From assembly GCA_009929485.1 (NCBI GenBank), contig SAAJ01000003.1:1-64000 (forward strand): a DNA stretch of 64,000 bases, in the 5' to 3' direction. The notes below the pieces were generated by a model, which was given only the letters and a program-made list of their open reading frames with translations, had not been told where the DNA came from and made no database searches. The DNA is from Negativicutes bacterium (GTDB taxonomy: Bacteria > Bacillota > Negativicutes > Anaeromusales > Anaeromusaceae). Positions 35,751-45,261 of the stretch are shown here, one piece after another (within the stretch, counting starts at the first letter, position 1; each line of letters begins with the position of its first letter). The translations under genes were made by a program, and so were the position numbers.

Positions 35751-36557
35751 ATGTCAAATCGCAAACTAGCCATCTTACTCTTGAGTGTTTTAGTAGTTAT
35801 GATCGGCATCGGCTATGCCGTAGCCATCATGACCAGCACTGTCAAGCCGATCAAGGTAGGCGTTATTGCCGGACCTCACGAAGACATCTTGAAGGTCGTG
35901 CAAAATGTCGCTGAAAAAGACGGTCTGCAAATTCAAGTCGTAAAGTTCAACGATTATGTAAAAATTAACGAAGCCCTGGCCGGTGAAAAATTGGACGCTA
36001 ATATTTTTCAACCGGAAGCCTATTTAACAACCGTCACTAAAGACCGCAGCTTCAAACTGCAAGCGGCAGCTAAAACCGTGCTTTTCCCTCTGGGTTTTTA
36101 TTCAAAGAAAATTTCCAATCTCAATGATTTGCCCCGCGGCGCTATTGTCGCCCTGCCGCAAGATCCGATCAGCTTGAGCCGCGCTTTGCTTCTCCTTCAT
36201 AAAAGCGGCGTCATCGCCTTGCGCCAAGATGCCCTGGCCACACCCACTCTAGAAGATATACAGACCAACCCCTTGGGACTGGTGTTTAAAACAGCCATGG
36301 CCAACACGCTGCCTAGGCATATGGAAGATGCCCATATATTGGGCATTCCCAGCGGCTACGCTTTTTCTTACGGCCTAGCCCCCAACAAGGCTCTCCTCAT
36401 GGAACCGGCTTCTTCAGCCTATGCGCATGTCATCGCCGTGAGGGAAGGGGAAACTGATAACCGCTCACTGCAGCTGCTAATCAAAGCCTATCACTCTCCA
36501 GAAGTTCGCAACTACATTGAAGAGCATTTTCAGGGTACCATCCTGCCAGCCTGGTAA
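35751..36557 (+). CDS. MetQ/NlpA-family substrate-binding protein without lipobox (copy 2)
   Basis: About 268 aa. Same fold as copy 1: KVGVIAGPHEDILKVV, NDYVKINEALAGEKLDANIFQPEAYL, GFYSKKISNLNDLPRGAIVALPQDPISLSRAL. The N-terminus is a hydrophobic segment (about 7-26) with no Cys, so it should be membrane-anchored or cleaved, not lipidated. Start at 35751; the frame upstream lies in the hairpin. A second receptor for the same MetNI could widen the substrate range; which ligand it binds cannot be told. Confidence 0.9.
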   Translation: MSNRKLAILLLSVLVVMIGIGYAVAIMTSTVKPIKVGVIAGPHEDILKVVQNVAEKDGLQIQVVKFNDYVKINEALAGEKLDANIFQPEAYLTTVTKDRSFKLQAAAKTVLFPLGFYSKKISNLNDLPRGAIVALPQDPISLSRALLLLHKSGVIALRQDALATPTLEDIQTNPLGLVFKTAMANTLPRHMEDAHILGIPSGYAFSYGLAPNKALLMEPASSAYAHVIAVREGETDNRSLQLLIKAYHSPEVRNYIEEHFQGTILPAW

Positions 36558-36585
36558 AGCAGAGGGGTATGGAGAATGAACAGGA

Positions 36586-36631
36586 GTCAAGCGAGGGCTT
36601 CGATGGCTGCCATGAAGGCCGCTTGACTTTT
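36586..36631 (+). terminator. Terminator of the met operon
   Basis: GTCAAGC / GCTTGAC with inner GGCTTC / GAAGGCC and ATGGC / GCCAT pairing, then TTTT, about 30 bp past the metQ2 stop. Confidence 0.75.
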
Positions 36632-36651
36632 CGCAATATTCTTGTTATACT
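36623..36651 (+). promoter_or_regulatory. Strong promoter in front of the structured RNA
   Basis: TTGACT (36623-36628), exactly 17 bp, TATACT (36646-36651). The -35 is formed by the last bases of the met terminator. Transcription should start near 36658. Confidence 0.75.
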
Positions 36652-36657
36652 TAAATC

Positions 36658-36930
36658 AAAGAAAAGGGTAGATGAAGAGAAAGTCGCCGGAAGCAGTGGC
36701 GACAGGTAGCTCGGCAACTACCACAGTCAGGGGTGAGTCCAATGAAAGAGGAAGCAGAGTTTCGGTCACCATGTAAGGGGGCGGTTGTATCAGCAAACAA
36801 TTGGGCAGTCCCACAACTGAATAACTGACTAAACGAAGTGCATCCAGTGTATGCACGGAAGAGCGCGATTCCTATCGTGCGAAAACAATAGAAATCCCCG
36901 GTCGACTGGCTGAGTCGACCGGGGATTATT
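36658..36930 (+). ncRNA. Structured non-coding RNA candidate of about 270 nt
   Basis: A consensus-like promoter leads into a transcript without a credible ORF that ends at a 15-bp perfect terminator stem. Stems seen: GTCGCC/GGCGAC (36683-36703), GGTAG/CTACC (36705-36722), a multibranch domain closed by AGTCAG/CTGACT (36725-36730 with 36825-36830) holding GGTGA/TCACC (36732-36770) and GTTGT/ACAAC (36784-36817), then GTGCAT/ATGCAC (36838-36856) and GCGCGAT/ATCGTGC (36863-36880). It is not 6S, RNase P, tmRNA or SRP RNA by eye. The size and multi-stem layout recall large Bacillota RNAs such as the raiA motif, but I cannot confirm membership. Confidence 0.65.
36893..36927. terminator. Bidirectional terminator of the structured RNA and of the TetR gene
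   Basis: Perfect 15-bp stem (36893-36907 with 36913-36927), loop GGCTG. Plus-strand tail ATTATTTATT; minus-strand tail TTCTATTG. It serves the RNA rightward and the regulator gene leftward. Confidence 0.85.
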
Positions 36931-36932
36931 TA

Positions 36933-37559
36933 TTACGAAGAAGCGACAATACCATACAAGACAATTTCATTAACACTATTCGCCATCTCGTCAATATTAT
37001 CTTTTACAAAGCCTTGAAATACCATCATCACAATCACGCTAAAAATACCGCAGCCTACAATACGCGTTTCACAGTTTCGCAAAGCCCCTGCCTCAATGCC
37101 TTGCGAAATTACAGCCTCCAGGCGGCCGATATTGCGACAAAACCATTGGTTGTATTTTTCTATAGTCTGCTGCGGCACCGCGGCCAACTCCGGCGCTCCC
37201 AAGCCCCGCATTTCATGCATCATTACGCGCCACAAATCCGCATTCACCACAAAAAAAGCTAAAAATTCCCGAATCAACGTATGAATTTTTTGCAATGGCG
37301 GCTCTGAAGAATGAACGATCGCTTCGGCAACCTCTTCAAAAGGAGCGCTCCGCTCTTGTATCAAGGTATAAAAAAGCTGCTCCTTATTGACAAAATAGTT
37401 ATACACAGTCCCCTTGCCTGTATCGGCTAAGGCAATGATTTCATCGACTGTTGCTTTATGATAGCCCTTCCGTGCAAACACTACGCCTGCCGCATCCAGA
37501 ATCTGCTGTCTTTTGTTCCGGACCTCTGCCGCTGCTTCTGAGACGTGTCGCTTGCGCAT
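36933..37559 (-). CDS. TetR-family transcriptional regulator
   Basis: 208 aa. N-terminal helix-turn-helix QQILDAAGVVFARKGYHKATVDEIIALADTGKGTVYNYFVNKEQLF, followed by an all-helical ligand domain with VMMHEMRGLGAPEL. This resembles regulators of fatty-acid or efflux genes, but no such target is adjacent. It sits between the purD terminator and the plus-strand RNA. Promoter expected in 37610-37720 or within the terminator region. Confidence 0.88.
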   Translation of the reverse strand: MRKRHVSEAAAEVRNKRQQILDAAGVVFARKGYHKATVDEIIALADTGKGTVYNYFVNKEQLFYTLIQERSAPFEEVAEAIVHSSEPPLQKIHTLIREFLAFFVVNADLWRVMMHEMRGLGAPELAAVPQQTIEKYNQWFCRNIGRLEAVISQGIEAGALRNCETRIVGCGIFSVIVMMVFQGFVKDNIDEMANSVNEIVLYGIVASS

Positions 37560-37578
37560 GGCCTTAGTTCCCCCTATA

Positions 37579-37605
37579 TAAAAAGTGCGGGGGCTCCGCC
37601 CCCGC
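37579..37605 (-). terminator. Terminator of the purine operon
   Basis: GCGGGGGC / GCCCCCGC stem with a 3-nt loop, followed on the minus strand by ACTTTTTATA, about 115 bp past the purD stop. Confidence 0.85.
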
Positions 37606-37720
37606 CTGCTTAAGAACTCGCCGATTTATTCAATACAGCGTTCCTTAGTTGAAGCCTGATTCGATTACATTATAGTTCTATTTCTCACAGTCTGTCAACC
37701 AAGAGACCAAGAGAGACAAC

Positions 37721-38995
37721 CTAGCGGCGAGCCAACGCCCGATAGGCAATATCCTTACGATACTGAACGCCTTCAAAGGAAATACAAGCGACTCCCTTAT
37801 ACGCTGCCGCTACCGCTCCGGCAATATCAGCGCCGCTTGCGGTAACGCCCAATACCCGACCACCGGCGGTAACAATCTCGCCGTCCGCCGACAACCCTGT
37901 TCCAGCATGGAATACGACCGTTCCCGCTTCTGCAGCCTCAGCTAACCCCCGGATAACGTCTCCTTTGCGGTAACTTTCCGGATAGCCGCCGGCCGCCATA
38001 ACCACGCATACGGTGCTGCTTTGTTTCCACTTCACTTCGGTCTTAGCCAAAGTTCCGTCTATGCAAGCCAGCATAATCTCTACGAGATCGCTTTCCAGTA
38101 AAGGCAATACCACCTGCGTCTCCGGATCGCCAAAACGCGCATTAAATTCGACTACCCGAGGGCCTTTCTCAGTGATCATCAGCCCCGCATACAGCACCCC
38201 TTTATAAGGACAGCCTTCTGCTGCCATGGCTTTAACCATAGGCTGCAAAACAGTTTCCAAAGTCTGCTTTAAAATAGACTCCGTAGCCACTGGCGCCGGA
38301 GCGTAAGCGCCCATGCCGCCGGTATTCGGCCCTTGATCGCCGTCAAAAATGCGTTTATGGTCCTGAGCCGCTACCATCGGCACTACCGTTTCGCCATCGG
38401 CAAAAGCCAGCAAAGAAGCTTCTTCTCCCTGCATAAACTCTTCCAGCACCACACGGTTACCGGCGCTCCCAAACCGCCCCTGGCAAAGCATATCGTCAAT
38501 GGCGGCAATTGCTTCTGCCTCACTCATCGCTACGACCACACCCTTGCCGGCGGCAAGACCGTCGGCCTTGACTACGATCGGTGCGCCATTTTTGCGCACA
38601 TACTCTTTTGCGGCTTCCGCGTCGGTGAAAACCGCAAAGTCCGCTGTCGGAATACCGTATTTCGCCATAATTTCCTTGGCAAACTGTTTAGAGCCTTCCA
38701 AACGAGCCGCAGCCTGGGAAGGTCCAAAAGCGCGCAAGCCTTTGGCGGCAAAAAAGTCCACTATTCCTGCAACCAACGGGCCTTCCGGCCCTACCACTGT
38801 CAAACCAATGTCGTTCTCTTTGGCAAAAGCCGCCAATGCTTCGTGATCCTCCACGCCGAGATTCACGCATTGCGCTAAAGGCGCCATCCCAGGATTGCCG
38901 GGAGCGCAAAAAATTGCGGAAACACCTTTGCTTTGCGCCAGCTTCCATACCAGCGCATGCTCGCGGCCGCCGCCGCCAATGACTAAAATACGCAC
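37721..38995 (-). CDS. purD: Phosphoribosylamine-glycine ligase
   Basis: ATP-grasp enzyme of purine synthesis, 424 aa. Seen: RILVIGGGGREHALVWKL, GPEGPLVAGIVDFF, KADGLAAGKGVVVAMS, GPNTGGMGAYAPAPV, and NARFGDPETQVVLPLLESDLVEI. Last gene of the pur operon; a gap of about 150 bp with a long-range stem separates it from purH. Confidence 0.97.
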   Translation of the reverse strand: MRILVIGGGGREHALVWKLAQSKGVSAIFCAPGNPGMAPLAQCVNLGVEDHEALAAFAKENDIGLTVVGPEGPLVAGIVDFFAAKGLRAFGPSQAAARLEGSKQFAKEIMAKYGIPTADFAVFTDAEAAKEYVRKNGAPIVVKADGLAAGKGVVVAMSEAEAIAAIDDMLCQGRFGSAGNRVVLEEFMQGEEASLLAFADGETVVPMVAAQDHKRIFDGDQGPNTGGMGAYAPAPVATESILKQTLETVLQPMVKAMAAEGCPYKGVLYAGLMITEKGPRVVEFNARFGDPETQVVLPLLESDLVEIMLACIDGTLAKTEVKWKQSSTVCVVMAAGGYPESYRKGDVIRGLAEAAEAGTVVFHAGTGLSADGEIVTAGGRVLGVTASGADIAGAVAAAYKGVACISFEGVQYRKDIAYRALARR

Positions 38996-39048
38996 GATCC
39001 CACCTCTTTCCGAAAATAGTCTTCAAGTTTCCTGTCTTTCAACTACCG

Positions 39049-39140
39049 AAAAAACAGAGGCAGCCGGTACTCTGCAAAGAAAACAATCATGCCGCATTTG
39101 CTCCAACATCCATGTTCTCTAACATCCTCCGCTGCCTCTG
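39049..39140 (-). other. Long-range stem with T run between purH and purD
   Basis: CAGAGGCAGC (39055-39064) pairs with GCTGCCTCTG (39131-39140) around a 66-nt loop, and six T follow on the minus strand. It could be an attenuator or processing site that lowers purD expression. Confidence 0.45.
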
Positions 39141-39147
39141 CCTGGTT

Positions 39148-40692
39148 CTAATGTTTGAAGTGACGCATGCCGGTAAAGACCATGGCAATGCCATGCTCGT
39201 CGGCCGCCTGAATGGATTCTTCATCCCGTACAGAGCCGCCAGGCTGAATGATGGCGGTAATGCCGGCTTTAGCCGCCGTATCAATGGTATCTCGGAAAGG
39301 GAAGAAGGCGTCGGAAGACAAAACAGCTCCTTTAGCCGCTTCGCCAGCCTGTTCCAAAGCAATGGCCGCTGAACCAACGCGATTCATCTGGCCGGCACCA
39401 ACGCCCAGCGTCTTATCATCCGCCGCTACGACAATGGCATTAGACTTCACATGCTTGACCACCGTCCAGGCAAAACGCAGCTGCTTCCATTCCGCTTCGG
39501 TCGGCTGACGCTTAGAAACCACTTTCAGCTCGCTTTCCACGAGTTCTTGCGTATCTGTTTCCTGCAGCAACAGGCCGCCGGAAACTTTTTTAATATCCCA
39601 TTCTTTACGCCCCTGCTTGGGCAGCGGAGCCGCCAAAAGACGGATATTCTTCTTCTGAGACAAAATATCCAGCGCTTCCTTGGTATAGGAAGGGGCAATG
39701 ACCGCTTCTAAGAAGATAGTGCTCAGTTCACCGGCCGTTTCCGCATCCACTTCCCGGTTCAAACCGACAATACCGCCGAAAGCAGATACCGGATCGGCGC
39801 TATGCGCCTTGCGGTACGCATCGGCCAGAGTTTCCCCCATGCCGGTGCCGCAGGGATTGGTATGCTTGATAATAGCCGCTGCTGGCTGCGGAAAATCCGC
39901 CGCCACGGCATAGGCTGCTTCCAAATCCACCAGATTGTTAAAGGACAATTCCTTGCCATGCAGCTGCTGCGCCGCTGCCAGGCCGCTTTTTGCGCCTCTT
40001 TCTTTGTAGAAAGCGGCCGCTTGATGGGGATTCTCGCCGTAACGCAAGTCCTGGGCTTTTTCCCATACACCATGCAAAGTAACAGGGAAAGTGTCTTCGC
40101 CATCTAAACGCTGCGCTAAGTAGCGAGCAATGCAGGCGTCGTATTCGCCGGTATGGCTGTATGCTTCCTGCGAAAGACGCATGCGTGTTTTATCCGACAC
40201 TTCGCCGCTTTGGCGCAGCTCTTCCACTACCGTCTGGTACCGCTCAGGATTGACTACCACGGTCACATAGGCGAAATTTTTCGCCGCCGCACGAATCATA
40301 GCCGGTCCGCCGATATCGATGTTCTCGACGGCTTCCTCCAAGGTTACCCCTTCTTTGGCAATGGTCTGGCGGAAGGGATACAAGTTCACCGCCACCAAAT
40401 CAATACCCGTGATGCCATGCTCTTTCATCGCCGCTACATGGGCTTCGTTGTCACGAATCGCCAAAATGCCGCCATGCACATAGGGGTTCAAGGTTTTCAC
40501 ACGGCCATCCATGATTTCAGGAAAGCCCGTAACATCGCTTACATAGGTCACAGGCAGCCCCGCCGCCCGCAGCGTCTTCATCGTGCCGCCAGTAGAGACG
40601 ATTTCCACGCCCATTTGGCAAAGTTCTTTAGCAAACTCCACTACGCCGCTTTTATCAGAAACGCTAATTAACGCGCGCCGAATTTTCATCAT
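39148..40692 (-). CDS. purH: Bifunctional AICAR formyltransferase / IMP cyclohydrolase
   Basis: About 514 aa. The N-terminal IMP cyclohydrolase (MGS fold) has ALISVSDKSGVVEFAKEL, STGGT and GRVKTLNPYVHGGILA. The C-terminal transformylase has LRYGENPHQAAAFY, KHTNPCGTG, AFGGIVGLNREVD, and the end SDAFFPFRDTIDTAAKAG. The start is chosen at the ATG pair 40692/40689 after GAGG; the frame upstream runs into purN. Carries out the last two steps to IMP. Confidence 0.97.
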   Translation of the reverse strand: MMKIRRALISVSDKSGVVEFAKELCQMGVEIVSTGGTMKTLRAAGLPVTYVSDVTGFPEIMDGRVKTLNPYVHGGILAIRDNEAHVAAMKEHGITGIDLVAVNLYPFRQTIAKEGVTLEEAVENIDIGGPAMIRAAAKNFAYVTVVVNPERYQTVVEELRQSGEVSDKTRMRLSQEAYSHTGEYDACIARYLAQRLDGEDTFPVTLHGVWEKAQDLRYGENPHQAAAFYKERGAKSGLAAAQQLHGKELSFNNLVDLEAAYAVAADFPQPAAAIIKHTNPCGTGMGETLADAYRKAHSADPVSAFGGIVGLNREVDAETAGELSTIFLEAVIAPSYTKEALDILSQKKNIRLLAAPLPKQGRKEWDIKKVSGGLLLQETDTQELVESELKVVSKRQPTEAEWKQLRFAWTVVKHVKSNAIVVAADDKTLGVGAGQMNRVGSAAIALEQAGEAAKGAVLSSDAFFPFRDTIDTAAKAGITAIIQPGGSVRDEESIQAADEHGIAMVFTGMRHFKH

Positions 40693-40699
40693 TTTTACC

Positions 40700-41323
40700 T
40701 CACTTTTCGCTTCGGATATGGACCTGTCGCCCTTCAATCTCCAGCCGCTCCTCGCAAAACAATGCAATCGCCCGCGGATACAGCCGATGCTCCACATGAA
40801 GAATACGATCCGCCAGAGTCTGGGTCGTATCCCCCAGTTCTACCGGTACGGCTTCCTGCAAGATGATCGGACCGCTGTCCATGCCTTCGTCTACAAAATG
40901 CACGGTACAGCCTGCCACTTTAACGCCGTAACGGAGCGCTTGTCCTTGCGCATCCAGGCCCGGGAACGCAGGCAGCAAAGAGGGATGAATGTTGACGATA
41001 GCTCCAGGAAAGCGCTGAATGAAGCAAGCGCTCAAAATGCGCATAAAGCCTGCCAGTACTACCAGATCCACCTGATGCCGCTCCAGCTCGTCCGCCAGCG
41101 CGGTTTCATAAGCAGTTCGATCCGCAAAGGCTTTTCGCTCTAACACCACCGTCGGGATGCCCATGCCGCGCACACGCAGCAAGGCTTTGGCCTCCGGATT
41201 ATCGCTGATGACAACACCCACCTTGGCCAAAGGCAGCCGCCCAGCATGAATAGCATCCAAAATAGCCTGCAAGTTGCTGCCGCGTCCGGAAACAAGTACG
41301 CCCAATGCCTTTTTAGCGGTCAT
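40700..41323 (-). CDS. purN: Phosphoribosylglycinamide formyltransferase
   Basis: 207-aa folate-dependent GAR transformylase. Seen: [30 protein letters not shown], and the catalytic [44 protein letters not shown] with His and Asp. It overlaps purM by 11 bp and is followed by purH after 7 bp. Confidence 0.97.
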   Translation of the reverse strand: MTAKKALGVLVSGRGSNLQAILDAIHAGRLPLAKVGVVISDNPEAKALLRVRGMGIPTVVLERKAFADRTAYETALADELERHQVDLVVLAGFMRILSACFIQRFPGAIVNIHPSLLPAFPGLDAQGQALRYGVKVAGCTVHFVDEGMDSGPIILQEAVPVELGDTTQTLADRILHVEHRLYPRAIALFCEERLEIEGRQVHIRSEK

Positions 41324-42389
41324 GGTCGAACTCGCCCCCTTTAAGAGTTACTTCCCCGTTGCCGGCTACGACGGAACCAATGCGATAGCAGGTTTCACCG
41401 CGCTGCGCCAAGTCATCCATTACGGCCTGCGCCTGCGCCTCAGGCACTACCAAAATCATGCCGATACCCATATTGAAGGTACGGTACATTTCCGGCCAAG
41501 CCACATTGCCCCATTCCTGGAGGAGTGAGAAAATCGCCGGACGCGGCCAAGCTTCAATATCTACTTCCACTGCCGTGCCTTCAGGCAGCACGCGAGGGAT
41601 GTTGTCGTAAAAGCCGCCGCCAGTGATATGCACCAAGCCGCGCAGGTCAAAGCGGCCGAACAAAGGCAGACACGCTTTGGGATACAGGCGAGTAGGTTCC
41701 AAAAGCTCCTCGCCCAATGGCCGTCCCAGTTCCGGTACAACCGTCTTCAGGTCCAGCTTTTGCACATCCAAACAAATTTTACGCACCAACGAATACCCAT
41801 TGGAATGAACGCCGCTTGAGGGCAAGCCTAGCACCACATCGCCGGCCTGAATGGTTTCGCCGGTAATAATCTCTTCTTTTTCCACTACGCCGACAGCAAA
41901 GCCGCCGATATCGTATTCGCCTTCACCGTAAAAGCCGGCCATTTCCGCAGTTTCGCCGCCAATAAGGGCGCAACCGGACTCCTTGCAAGCCCTGGCGATG
42001 CCGCCGACAATATCAGCAACCTGCGTGGGGCTGACTTTGGCTACTGCCAGATAGTCGAGGAAAAAGAGAGGCTCTGCGCCTTGCACCAAAATGTCATTTA
42101 CACACATGGCTACCGCATCCTGGCCGATGGTATCATGCTTGTCCATCAGAAATGCCAAGCGCAGCTTAGTGCCAACGCCGTCTGTGCCCGAAACCAGTAC
42201 AGGCTCCCGATATTTTCCCGTGTTCAAAGCGAACAGGCCGCCAAAACCGCCTATATCGCCAAGCACTTCCGGTCGATAGGTGCTGCGCACATGCGCTTTC
42301 ATCCGCTGCACCGCCTCATTACCAGCGTCAATATCTACGCCGGCGTCGCGATAGGTCAGGGACGGCGCGTTCTTCTTCATCTCAGACAT
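41313..42389 (-). CDS. purM: Phosphoribosylformylglycinamidine cyclo-ligase
   Basis: AIR synthetase, about 358 aa. Seen: [65 protein letters not shown], and [19 protein letters not shown] 42389 has GGAGG 8 nt away; the ATG at 42404 overlaps the purF stop and that binding site, so it is not preferred. Confidence 0.96.
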   Translation of the reverse strand: MSEMKKNAPSLTYRDAGVDIDAGNEAVQRMKAHVRSTYRPEVLGDIGGFGGLFALNTGKYREPVLVSGTDGVGTKLRLAFLMDKHDTIGQDAVAMCVNDILVQGAEPLFFLDYLAVAKVSPTQVADIVGGIARACKESGCALIGGETAEMAGFYGEGEYDIGGFAVGVVEKEEIITGETIQAGDVVLGLPSSGVHSNGYSLVRKICLDVQKLDLKTVVPELGRPLGEELLEPTRLYPKACLPLFGRFDLRGLVHITGGGFYDNIPRVLPEGTAVEVDIEAWPRPAIFSLLQEWGNVAWPEMYRTFNMGIGMILVVPEAQAQAVMDDLAQRGETCYRIGSVVAGNGEVTLKGGEFDHDR

Positions 42390-42403
42390 GCACTCTTCCT
42401 CCA

Positions 42404-43837
42404 TTAACGTCGCTTTTGCTCAAAAATGAATTTCTGGGTTGCAATTTCCGCTTCGCACTCGATCTCCGTAGGATAGTCGTTATTAAAGCAAGCATAGCAC
42501 ATTTGGCTGGCGTCTACATTAGCGACGCAGCCTTGCAAGCCTTCAATCGTCAAGTAATGCAGGGAATCGGCACCAATAAACTCACGGATTTCCTCCACGC
42601 TTTTGCTGGCGGCGATCAGTTCCTTGCGAGCCGAAGTATCAATACCGTAATAGCAAGGGCAGGAAATCGGCGGCGAACTAACGCACATATGCACTTCCCT
42701 CGCGCCTGCTTCCTTAAGCATATGCACGATTTTGCCGCTCGTTGTGCCGCGTACAATAGAATCATCCACCATTACCACGGATTTTCCGGCCACAGCCGCC
42801 CGAACGGCATTCAGCTTCAACCGTACGCCCATATCCCGCTTCTTCTGTTCCGGCTGAATAAAGGTCCGGCCAATATAGCGGTTTTTCATCAGGCCTTCCA
42901 TAAAAGGAATGCCCGACTCGTAACTATAGCCCAAAGCGGCTGTCGTTCCCGAATCAGGCACGGAAATGACGACGTCCGCTTTGACGCCATGCTCTCTGGC
43001 CAGTTGCCGACCCATTTCAAAACGCGCCTGCTGCACGCTTTGACCGTCAATCACACTGTCCGGACGAGCAAAATAAATGTATTCAAAAATGCACAATGCT
43101 TGCCGCTTCTGTTTGGCAAATTGAAACGAATGCAGACCGTTTTCATCGACGACCACCATTTCCCCTGGTTTTACGTCACGGACAAACTCGGCACCCACCG
43201 TATCCAACGCACAAGATTCCGAAGCAATCACATAACCGCCATTCAGACGACCAACGCAAAGAGGCCGGAAGCCGTTCGGATCGCGCACGCCTAAGAGCTT
43301 GTCCTCGGTCATGACCACCAAGCAGTAGGCGCCCTCCACGTCTTGGAGGCTTTCCATAACCTTTTCCTCCAAGTTGTCTTTGCGCGAACGGGCAATCAAA
43401 TTAACTATCACTTCGCTGTCAATAGACGTTTGAAAAATACAGCCTTCTTCTTCCAGCTTTTTGCGCAGCGAACCGGCATTCGTTAAATTGCCGTTGTGAG
43501 CCATCGCAATAGTCCCGCCGGCGTACCGCACCATCAACGGCTGCGTATTGGCCAAAAGACTGGAACCTGTTGTCGAATAGCGCACATGGCCTATAGAGAT
43601 ATATTGGTTCTCCATCCGAGGAAGCTGGTGGCGAAATACTTCGCCTACCAACCCCATGCCGCGATGGACATCCATCCAGGCGCCGTCGGTAACGGCAATG
43701 CCGGCGCTTTCCTGTCCCCTATGCTGCAAAGCATACAGCCCCCAATAGGTACAATGCGTGACATCTTCCGTATGGGAATAAATACCGAAGACACCGCATT
43801 CTTCATGCAGAGTATCGTTGTCCATCACATCGATCAT
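42404..43837 (-). CDS. purF: Amidophosphoribosyltransferase
   Basis: First committed enzyme of purine synthesis, 477 aa. A short propeptide is followed by the nucleophile Cys in [10 protein letters not shown], so autocleavage should expose it as in the Bacillus enzyme. Seen: [32 protein letters not shown]-binding [21 protein letters not shown], and cysteines in CPCYYGID and [12 protein letters not shown] suited to a [4Fe-4S] cluster, which would make it oxygen-labile. AGAGAGG precedes the start. Confidence 0.97.
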   Translation of the reverse strand: MIDVMDNDTLHEECGVFGIYSHTEDVTHCTYWGLYALQHRGQESAGIAVTDGAWMDVHRGMGLVGEVFRHQLPRMENQYISIGHVRYSTTGSSLLANTQPLMVRYAGGTIAMAHNGNLTNAGSLRKKLEEEGCIFQTSIDSEVIVNLIARSRKDNLEEKVMESLQDVEGAYCLVVMTEDKLLGVRDPNGFRPLCVGRLNGGYVIASESCALDTVGAEFVRDVKPGEMVVVDENGLHSFQFAKQKRQALCIFEYIYFARPDSVIDGQSVQQARFEMGRQLAREHGVKADVVISVPDSGTTAALGYSYESGIPFMEGLMKNRYIGRTFIQPEQKKRDMGVRLKLNAVRAAVAGKSVVMVDDSIVRGTTSGKIVHMLKEAGAREVHMCVSSPPISCPCYYGIDTSARKELIAASKSVEEIREFIGADSLHYLTIEGLQGCVANVDASQMCYACFNNDYPTEIECEAEIATQKFIFEQKRR

Positions 43838-43840
43838 TGC

Positions 43841-44548
43841 TTACCTCTCTCCTGTCAAACGATACAATACTTCTTTATAGGCTTCTTCCACATTGCCCAA
43901 ATCGCGGCGAAAACGGTCCTTGTCCATTTTTTCACCGGTCTTGCTGTCCCAAAAGCGGCAGGTGTCCGGAGAAATTTCGTCTCCCAAAATCACTTCGCCC
44001 TTATACAGGCCGAATTCAAGCTTGAAGTCAATCAGTTCCAGCCCTTTTTCTTTTAAATGAGCCGAGAGGATTTCATTCGTTTTCAGAGCATACTCAGAAA
44101 CCTTTTCCATCTGCTCCGGCGTAGCCAGATTCATAGCGGCGATATGATAGTCGTTAATCATAGGATCGCCCAGTTCGTCATCCTTATAGTAGAACTCCAG
44201 CACGGTTTTTGCCATTTTTGTTCCTTCCGCCAAGCCCAAGCGTTTAGCCAGGCTGCCAGCGGCGATATTGCGCACAACTACCTCTACAGGCAGAATGGTT
44301 AGTTTTTTTACCAGCATTTCCCGGTCACTAAGACGTTTGAGCAAATGATGAGGAATGCCGGCCTTGCCGAGCAATTCAAAAAAGAAGGTGGCAATCTTAT
44401 TGTTCAAAACACCCTTGTCGGTAATGATGCCTTTTTTGTCGCCATTGAAAGCAGTGGCGTCATCCTTGTAATATACAAGCAATTCATCCGGGTTTTCCGT
44501 CGCAAACATTTGTTTCGCTTTGCCTTCGTAAAGAGGTTTCTTTTCCAC
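43841..44548 (-). CDS. purC: SAICAR synthase
   Basis: Phosphoribosylaminoimidazole-succinocarboxamide synthase, 235 aa. Seen: [68 protein letters not shown], and [30 protein letters not shown]. It lies 3 bp before purF and 13 bp after purE. Confidence 0.97.
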   Translation of the reverse strand: MEKKPLYEGKAKQMFATENPDELLVYYKDDATAFNGDKKGIITDKGVLNNKIATFFFELLGKAGIPHHLLKRLSDREMLVKKLTILPVEVVVRNIAAGSLAKRLGLAEGTKMAKTVLEFYYKDDELGDPMINDYHIAAMNLATPEQMEKVSEYALKTNEILSAHLKEKGLELIDFKLEFGLYKGEVILGDEISPDTCRFWDSKTGEKMDKDRFRRDLGNVEEAYKEVLYRLTGER

Positions 44549-44561
44549 GCCTATATCCTCC

Positions 44562-45068
44562 CTATGCCTTTGCGGCTTCTTCGTTCCAAATTTTTGTAAC
44601 CTTATCCGCTTTAGCGGCTACTTCTTCAGCCATCTGCTTCCGGTACTCCTTCAGCTTAGCGGCTAAATTTTCATTGCCTACGGCCAGTATTTGCACAGCG
44701 AAAATCGCGGCATTTTTGGCGCCGTCTACCGCCATCGTGGCTACAGGAATGCCCGAAGGCATCTGCACAATGCTCAAAAGAGCGTCAAAGCCCGCCAAGG
44801 GAGTTGCTGCTATAGGCACACCGATTACCGGCAGCGTCGTAAAGCTGGCGATCACCCCAGGCAAGTGGGCTGCTGCGCCAGCAGCGGCAATAATGACCTT
44901 TACGCCGCGCTCGGCAGCGCCGGCGGCAAACTCATGAACCACATCCGGCGTACGATGCGCCGAGGCCACAACGACTTCGCATTCCACGTCAAAGGACTTG
45001 AGCACTTTAGCTGCCCCTTCCAGCCTCGGCCAGTCGGAGTCGCTTCCCATGATGATAGCAACCTTCAT
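44562..45068 (-). CDS. purE: N5-carboxyaminoimidazole ribonucleotide mutase
   Basis: About 168 aa, class I PurE. Seen: [43 protein letters not shown], and [49 protein letters not shown] is 6 nt from ATG 45068; the frame upstream to 45092 is not needed. First gene of purE-C-F-M-N-H-D; purK, purL, purQ, purS and purB are not in the window. Confidence 0.97.
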   Translation of the reverse strand: MKVAIIMGSDSDWPRLEGAAKVLKSFDVECEVVVASAHRTPDVVHEFAAGAAERGVKVIIAAAGAAAHLPGVIASFTTLPVIGVPIAATPLAGFDALLSIVQMPSGIPVATMAVDGAKNAAIFAVQILAVGNENLAAKLKEYRKQMAEEVAAKADKVTKIWNEEAAKA

Positions 45069-45142
45069 AAACAGCCTCCTTTTGCACTTCACCGTTTAAC
45101 CATATTTTGTCAGTTCTATGTTTGCTGCGATTCTCCTGCACC

Positions 45143-45177
45143 TTTCCTTCCGGCACCGGACCTGTTGCGGAAGGAAA
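45143..45177 (-). other. Hairpin in the purE leader
   Basis: TTTCCTTCCG (45143-45152) pairs with CGGAAGGAAA (45168-45177), 10 bp with a 15-nt loop, about 75 bp upstream of purE. No T run follows. It may be part of a leader RNA structure. Confidence 0.4.
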
Positions 45178-45189
45178 ACCCGGAGAACA

Positions 45190-45217
45190 GGCGCGGAAGA
45201 GTACTCTCTTCCGCGCC
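45190..45217. terminator. Strong hairpin after pbuG
   Basis: Perfect 12-bp stem GGCGCGGAAGAG / CTCTTCCGCGCC with a 4-nt loop, 45 bp past the pbuG stop. The T run is poor, so termination is likely but not certain. Confidence 0.5.
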
Positions 45218-45261
45218 ATGGCTGCTTCGCCTCACAGGGTATTTTAGGAGTAAACGATATA

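Noticed and set aside
36656-36856. Open frame of 66 codons opposite the RNA candidate
   Set aside because: No ribosome binding site, no recognisable domain, and it runs against a strong promoter and paired stems.
42416-43294. Open frame of 292 codons opposite purF
   Set aside because: Antisense to purF, composition not protein-like, no start signal.
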